Origin: Brasenia schreberi
Taxonomy: Eukaryota > Streptophyta > Magnoliopsida > Nymphaeales > Cabombaceae
Length of the DNA stretch: 64,000 bases
Direction: 5' to 3'
NCBI GenBank assembly: GCA_036023115.1
Contig: JAYKKT010000041.1
Span: 6,560,501-6,624,500, forward strand
Numbering within the stretch: the stretch's first letter is position 1; each line of letters starts with the position of its first letter. The notes beneath the pieces are model-generated. The model was given only the letters and a program-made list of their open reading frames with translations. It had not been told where the DNA came from and ran no database searches. The position numbers were made by a program, and so were the translations under genes. Below are positions 57,521 through 64,000 of the stretch, piece by piece.

Positions 57521-58721
57521 GCTTAAAATAAATAATTAAGATGGATGAATTAATATGTAATAAATTATATGACTAATGGCAAATTATTAAGAGGAGATGT
57601 TAGGTTTGGCTACTTACATGCAATGAATGAAACTAATATGCAATGAATAATGGATGCAATAAAATTAATATGCAATGATTAACAAGACTGATATGCTATG
57701 AGAAACAAAACCAGTATACAATGAAAAATAAAGCTATAATGCGATTGGGAGTAAAAACTAATATGCAATAAAAATGAAAGGTAATGAAACTAATATGCAT
57801 TCAACATGCACTAGGTAGAAAATTAATATGCTCGATGCCTACTATGAAATCTCATTCAAAGAGAAAGATATCAATTATGTGGAGTTTCTTTTTGTATTCT
57901 ATATGTATGATCTAATCTGCAAGGACCATGGTTGGGAATGTTTTGATCATATTTCTCCGAAGAAGTGAAACATAATCAATTTGAATTTAATTTGAATTTA
58001 TGATAGCTATTTGAAATCCTGGTGGAACACTTGATTTGTTATCTCATGTCTGATATTTAGTAAAAAGACCAATTGAAGTGTGAGGAAACATGAAAATGTA
58101 AAAGCTAAATAAGAAACTAATGTGTTTAATATAAAAAATAAATACAAACTAATATGGCTTCTGAAAAAATAATATGCATGCTGAAAAACATATTATGCAT
58201 GCAAACTAATGCAAATCAAGACTACCTAATATAAAAACTATCATGATTTATTAAACTATCTAAATCAAATATGTATAAATTTGAATAATCTACACTTCTA
58301 ATTTAATTAAGGAACTAATATGAGTGATACAAATAGAGTTAGAGTTAGCAAACCAACGTTGCATGTAAGTGTGCTACCTAATGTATTATAAATGGTTCTA
58401 ATATGAAATTAATAGAACACCTAGTTGATTTGCGCCATGTGAGGATTAAGAATAGGACTTGAAAATTTGCTCACTTCTTCAAGAAATATGCTCCACAACT
58501 TCTCTTTTGATGGAACACTTCTTAGAAGGTTGAAGCTGGTAGACTCTCTCTTGGTTGAACACTCACAACACACATAAGAAAAGAAAGAGAAAAGGAGGAG
58601 GGAGGAAGAGATATCTACAACCAGGGAAGGAGCCCTATTTATAGTCCTTTCTATAACCCAAAAAATAGAATCAAATGCAAAAGGATTGCAAGAATTTAGG
58701 GAAAATAGGCTTGATGAAATA
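57521..58721 (-). repeat. AT-rich, probably part of another minus-strand LTR
   Basis: A minus-strand TATA (CTATAAATAG, 58635-58644) is followed by a leader-like stretch to about 58420. Then comes AT-rich DNA with many diverged copies of AACTAATATGCAATGA (57620-57840 and 58120-58230). D2 interrupts it on the left and E2 on the right, with 63390 onward possibly its U3. I found neither end, so the family is unassigned. Confidence 0.4.
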
Positions 58722-60198
58722 CAAATTGTGAACACCAAAAAATTTATAGAAAGATTTTTAGAATTTTATACAAATTGTGGTTGTGGTTCTTTTAAGGTTT
58801 TTCAACAAAGATACCTTAACAAAACCATTTTCACACCAAAATTTTATATGAACCTCAAAATAAGGGTACTTTGAACCCAATCGAAAAATATCAAATTTTG
58901 ACAAAATTCAAAAAAAATGACTACTCTACCCTCAAGGCCAAATTAGTGAAATTTTGCTGCTTTCTTTAAAGAAAGGGTTGAAAAAGCTAAGATGGGACAT
59001 TAAGAACCAAACCCCCAAAATATTTGCAAAGTAACCATTTTTATAAACCTAAAGAACATTTGAAATTTGAGAAGACAAAATAAACAAACAAATCCAAAAC
59101 AAGACGGACCTATGAAAACTTGCTAGATCAAAGACAGTTCTACATCAAGCGACCCTACACCTATTAAAGGATTAAAGCGGTTTGAGACCCTATACCCATC
59201 AGAAGGTTAAAGCGGTTTGAAACCCTACACCCATCAAAGGATTAAAGCGGTATAAAAGGTAGAGGATTAACTCACAGAGTGAAAGCAGGGAGATCACTAA
59301 GTCATTCAAACAACACTAGGGATTGAACTCAGTTATACATCCACACTAGAAGGGACTAGGTCCACACAATTCAAATTAATTAGGTTGGGGTGGTTCAACC
59401 ATGCCACAAGCTGGCTGAACCAAGGGGAAGCTAATGACTCGACCAAGCCAAGGCGGGACGAGTTGCATGTGATAGGTGGACCAAGCCAAGGTGAGACAAG
59501 CTTGACCAAGCCAAGGTGAGACAAGCTTGACCAAGTCAAGGTGATACAGACTTGACCAAACCAAGGTGGACAGACCAGCATGGAACCAAACCATGTGATT
59601 AGCCGAACCAAGTCAAGGTGGGATGGGCAAGACATGTAACCAATTCAAACCAAACCAAGCTGAGACGAGTTTGACCAAACCAAGGAGGGTTGAACCAAGT
59701 CACGTGATCAACCCAAATTAAGTCAAGGCAGGTTGCATCAAGACAAGGTGGGTTGCATCAAGTCAAGGCAGGTTGCATCAAGACAAAGCGGGTTGCATCA
59801 AGTCAAGGTGGGTTGATCTAAGCCACAAGCCATGTGACCACATCATGAGCCATGTGAGGAACCAGCCCATGTGACTAGCAAACCAAATTGGATTAGGACA
59901 GGTTAGATCAACGATGGACTCGCTAATCCATAGAACAAGCTAGAAAGGGAATTGTTCCAAGAATATTCCCTAGCCTAGAGGCTTCTTGAGCCAACCAAGG
60001 AGTCTATAAATACTCACCTTGGGTTGGCATTTAAGAGAGAAAATCTTGAAGAGATCAAGAGAGAAATGAGAGAAAAGAGAGAAGAATAAGGTCACGGGTA
60101 GAAGAGAAGCCAGCCCAATAGACCAAGGAGGAAAATTAGCTAGAAGAGAAGAAAAAGGTTTGACCAATTCCCTTCCCTCCACTTCCATTCTTTTCATG

Positions 60199-61996
60199 TG
60201 TAAACACTCAAAATTTTTCTCAAAATAATTTGATCTTTTACAAATTTTGCCTTTTAGAAAAAAAATCGTGGTTTTGGGTCTTTTAAGGGTTTTTCAAATA
60301 AAGACACCTTAAACGAACTCATTTTTGCACCAAAATTTTCTGACAGCCTCAAAATGATGGTAAATGGCACCCCTCTCAGAAAAATAAAATTTTGACAAAG
60401 AGCCAAAAAAATGACTACTTTGCCCTCAAGCCCAAATTGGTAGCATTCTGCCTATTCAAATGATTTCATCTAAAGAAAGGATGGTTTCAAACAATTTTTT
60501 TCAAAGAAATAATAGAAAATGAGACATTAGGAACCAAACCCAAGCATGTTTGCTAAATGTCAAATTTATCAAAAACCTTTTGAAATCAAATCAAATCCAA
60601 ATCATGCCTCAAAAACTCACCCGATTGAGAAGAGTCTTACTCGGGGACCCTACACCTATCAAGGGTTAAAGTGGTCTGATACCCTACACCCATCTAGGAT
60701 TAAAGTGGTTTGATACCCTATACCCGTCTAGGGTTAAAGTGGTTTGATACACTACACCCAATTAAGTGTTAAAGTGGTTAAAACGATAAAGACCAACTCA
60801 CGGGGCGAAAGTAGGTCGCCCATACAAACAAACACTGGGAATGGAACTCAGTTGTTTTCAAAAGAATATTTGAAGATTTTGACAAAACTCAATATTTTCA
60901 AATATATTCCAAAATGAAATGGTTATAAATAATAAAAAGGAAATATTTGAAAGCATAAATGAAAAGGGATGAAGCCTAGGTCAAATGAGGATAAGAACAA
61001 ATCAGGATGGGAGTGAACATCAAGGCAACGATTGAGCCAAGCCCACATCAAGCCATGACCGAGCTCAAGTCAAAGACGAGGATCAAATAAAGTCAAGACC
61101 TCACCAAGCATAGTACAAAGCCACATCAAGTTGAACTTGGCCAAGTCTCACCCAAGTGCATCCAACCGGACCCATATCAAGTCCAACCGAACTCCAACCA
61201 TCTTGGTTAAACTATGACCCATTGGCTAATCTAGGCCTAACCTACCTTGGCTGAACATGGCTTGATAAAACCTTCTTTGGACTTACCTAATTAAAGGACT
61301 TTGATCGAGGTTGGGTAAAAATCTAATAACTTTATATGTAGTAATACAAATCTTGAGTAAAACTTGATTCATTACAAATCTGACATCCATAGCTTTCCAA
61401 CAAAACCAAATTCACCAAAATTGGAGCTCTATGTACCAAGATACAAACTCTTTTGTGAGTCTTTGTATTTCTGTGACAGAGCACTCCCGGGTGTCAAAGC
61501 AGAGACACTTTTCAGATTTAATTCAGAAGAATCACAACTTTCAAAAATAAAGTAAAAATATTTTCAAACCCTCTACACTTGCTCCTATTCACCGTGAATT
61601 TTTTATGATTTTTTGAAACTTGTAAGACACTAAAAGAAAATCAGAAAACAAGGTTTGAAAACAGAACTAGTTTATGTTTTTCAGAACTTGGTAAAAATTG
61701 TCTTTCAAAACACCTAGTGCACGAGTTTAATAAAGTTTTTCTCTAATTTTCTTGAAAGTGGATTTAGAATCACACCTACGCCAATGAGTCCTCAAAGCAC
61801 CTAGGCTGACCCTTGAGCATCGGTTCAAGAAAGCCTAAGGTGACAAGATCTTGCTTAGCCACAATCGCCCAAATGTTTGATTTACAAAACTTTGCTAGTT
61901 TTGAAAACTAGCTAGCATGCTCATGTAAGCAAAGTAGATTTGAGAAGTTTATTTCAAGTCTCTACATAGGCTTGGAGTGAAATTTTCACATCTATA
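60199..61996 (+). mobile_element. LTR E1 inserted in E2, apparently chimeric
   Basis: It begins TGTAAACACTC at 60199 and ends near 61996 with CACATCTATA (diverged CGTCTACA). The first 1.1 kb aligns with the start of E2; the last 0.7 kb aligns much better with LTR D2. I see no TATA box inside and no clean target duplication. U5 module: hairpin I 61803-61838 (AGGCT/AGCCT, CTTGAGC/GTTCAAG, loop ATCG), hairpin II GCTAGTTTTGAAAACTAGC (about 61893-61911). Confidence 0.65.
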
Positions 61997-63208
61997 TTGT
62001 GCATATGCAAACTTGGAGTCTTTGCCTCCAATCTCTTATAAAGCTGCAGAAGTGCTACAAAAATTCATGCAAAAAGCCATAGGTAAGGGTCTCTACCACT
62101 TATATAATATTCAGTTTCTTCTACCTCAATATAGGTTATATCTTATACATCCTCATCTCTTCTATACTTAAGTATATTATCATCCCTTCTCTCCTTTCTT
62201 GCTTGATTGCCTCCAAATCAATTTAAGAAGCCATAAGAAGTACATAGTTGTCATGTTTACATGCAATGATATGAGTATATAATCACTCTTACGGTGGATT
62301 AATTACCCATAAGTTGTGTAAGGACATGCATTGGGTTATGATCGCATATATTTTTGAAGAGAGTTCTCCTCTTCGTGAGAGATGCATCGGGGATTTATAT
62401 GTAGATGAGAACCCCCAAACAAATAAAAGTCCCCAACAAAATTCTTTGAATGATCATTAAGGATCAAATCGGATGCATCTTTAGTTTCTATAAAGAAAAT
62501 TATGCAGATTTCAACATACTACATAAATCTTGTCTGATCTTCAATTTTCTAGTCATCGTCTCTCAGCAAATAATTCTAAAATTTTGTCCATGAATGGTAC
62601 AAATACCAGTCAATATATGGTAAAATTCTCAAAAATTTTGGACATAGGTGAGATAGACTAAAAGAGTCATTAAGAATCGGACTTAACCCAAAACAGAACC
62701 TATCTGTGCCAAAATTTTTGTGGTAGAGTTTTGCTAAAACTATCATAACTCAGTCTGTAGGTACCCAAAAATATTGAAAATAGTTTCTTTGGAAAGCTAA
62801 CATTCATAAATTTTTAAATTGTCATACAAATCGGAATCCCACATATAGAGATACAAGTATTTTACTGAGACTTTGTATCTTAGTCAAAGAAACTGTTCCA
62901 AATTTCAGAATTACATTCTATTAGAAATTTTCTCTGTTTAATTCCAATCATTCAAAGACCCAAAAATACAAATAAAAAATTTCAATAAAGTTTTATACCT
63001 AAATCTCACTTAGGTAAAATTTTTGGGATTTTTGGATCCGTATAAAACAAAAACAAAAAAATATAAACTCCACTACTGAAAAACACAAACAATTTTGTTT
63101 CACAGAACCTTAATTGGTTTGGCCAAGTGAATACCTATTTGAAAAAGTTGTTTCAAGTGGAAACTGTTTTGAAAAAATCCCGGATTCGAAAATCACTCTT
63201 TTTAAGCG

Positions 63209-63340
63209 TTTAGGCTAACCCTTGAGCGCCGGCACAAGAAGACCTTTGATAATAAAAACCTACTTCTCCACAATCATCAAAATAGTCAGATAAATCTTTT
63301 TTCAAGTTTGAGTAAACTTGTTGGCACGCTCATGCATAAT
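63209..63340 (+). ncRNA. U5 structured module, LTR E2
   Basis: Hairpin I keeps CTTG...CAAG around GCGCCGGC with imperfect pairing. Hairpin II is CAAGTTTGAGTAAACTTG (63305-63322), a different sequence with the stem preserved, followed by TTGGCACGCTCATGC. Confidence 0.55.
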
Positions 63341-63389
63341 TTTTGCAATCAAAGTTTTAACTCTATCGAAAAATTTTGTTTACACAAAT

Positions 63390-64000
63390 GATCTTGAGCA
63401 ACTTTATCTCTGAAACTTTAAGCAATAAGTGGGTCTTCATTTTTGGTTCCTTGGCTAGATCAAATGCCCATTTGGGTGAGCCCATAGTGGGACGCCCCAA
63501 GCTTATTCTCTTGTACCAAATTCAGCCCTAATATACCATATTAATTTTGTGGACCATCCATTGCATCCAAGCCAACCAAAGTGGGTCGAGCTAAGCCTTG
63601 AGTTTTCAATCAAATAGGTTGTCAAATCGGCATCAAGGTGACACAAGCAAATGTTAAGCTCGGATCTTCTAAGTGGGTCGACTAAGCTTAATACCTCAAG
63701 TAGGGTTAAGCCAAATTTTGGGACCAAAAAGGCTGAATTCAGCTTAGGCTAATGCGAGTTGAGTCAACCTTACTTTGTTAAGGTCATATGACTTAGTGAG
63801 CATCAAGTGACTTGGTCTGGGTCGAGTAGGATCAAGTCAAATCGAGCTAGGCTAGATGAACTCATTTCAAATGTGAATAATTTATTTAATTACATAACTA
63901 TATAATGTGAAGGAAATAATTAATTTACTTAATAGAAAGTAAAGTTTATTCCCAAAAAGGATGGGATTGTAGAAATTCTTTAGGCCCAAAACCACAAACC
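63390..64000. other. Unassigned end of window
   Basis: AT-rich, with scattered GGTCGAG and TCAAGTC motifs like those in LTR U3 regions. It may be the U3 of the LTR seen at 57521-58721. No gene is supported. Confidence 0.35.

Larger units (their letters stand above)
58727..63384 (+). mobile_element. Solo LTR E2 with CAAAT target duplication, split by LTR E1
   Basis: It starts TGTGAACACC at 58727 and ends TTTGTTTACA at 63384, with CAAAT at 58722-58726 and 63385-63389. Removing 60199-61996 leaves about 2.86 kb. U3 holds repeated GACCAAGCCAAGGTG and GGTTGCATCAAG motifs (59430-59820) and a TATA at 60004-60012. U5 carries the structured module (about 63209-63340). No coding content. Confidence 0.85.

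Noticed and set aside
59333..59635. 100-codon minus-strand frame with WFGQ/LGLV repeats
   Set aside because: It arises from the repeated GACCAAGCCAAGGTG motif in LTR E2 and lies antisense in U3.

Overview
The window is plant nuclear DNA, almost certainly intergenic heterochromatin of an angiosperm with a large, repeat-rich genome. I see no intact host gene. Nearly everything is a stack of nested long-terminal-repeat (LTR) retrotransposons. Those with coding regions belong to the Ty3/gypsy Tat (Ogre-like) lineage: Pol carries RT, a first RNase H, a second archaeal-type RNase H, then integrase. Gag carries a C-x2-H-x4-H-x4-C knuckle, and the LTRs are very long (2.2-3.9 kb).

Layout. 1-886 is the 5' end of a minus-strand LTR inserted in a plus-strand element (887-8785: broken pol, polypurine tract, 3' LTR 5489-8785). 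That element appears inserted in another plus-strand LTR (8786-11173), which itself interrupts a minus-strand element (gag 11174-13212, 5' LTR 13357-16297). This last one sits in an old minus-strand pol (16298-18333 and 20500-20968) that also received a solo LTR (18334-20494). 20969-22042 and 54423-55271 are the two sides of the locus that received element B (22043-54417, minus). Inside B are a 3.9-kb solo LTR carrying a captured U-box gene fragment (25642-29544) and a complete 14.8-kb element A2 (35534-50303) with a full-length pol. To the right are another solo LTR (55277-57515), an AT-rich LTR-like stretch, a solo LTR (58727-63384) with a further LTR inside it (60199-61996), and an unassigned end. 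Target-site duplications read by eye support six insertions: GGAGT (A2), GTTCC/ATTCC (B), CATAG (F), ATATT (D1), ATGAT (D2) and CAAAT (E2).

How the parts work together. In the coding families the LTR has a U3 with GGATC-rich clusters, a TATA box, a leader exon, a GTAAGT donor-like site, a conserved GGAG..CTCC motif, a ~110-bp tandem repeat, and a structured module at the end of U5 directly before the primer-binding site. Acceptor-like sites lie 23-25 nt before the gag ATG in three elements, and just before the pol ATG in two. The most interesting possibility is that splicing removes the repeats, the U5 module and the primer-binding site from coding mRNA and leaves them only in genomic RNA. 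The U5 module occurs 12 times in families that otherwise barely align, and its stems show compensatory changes.
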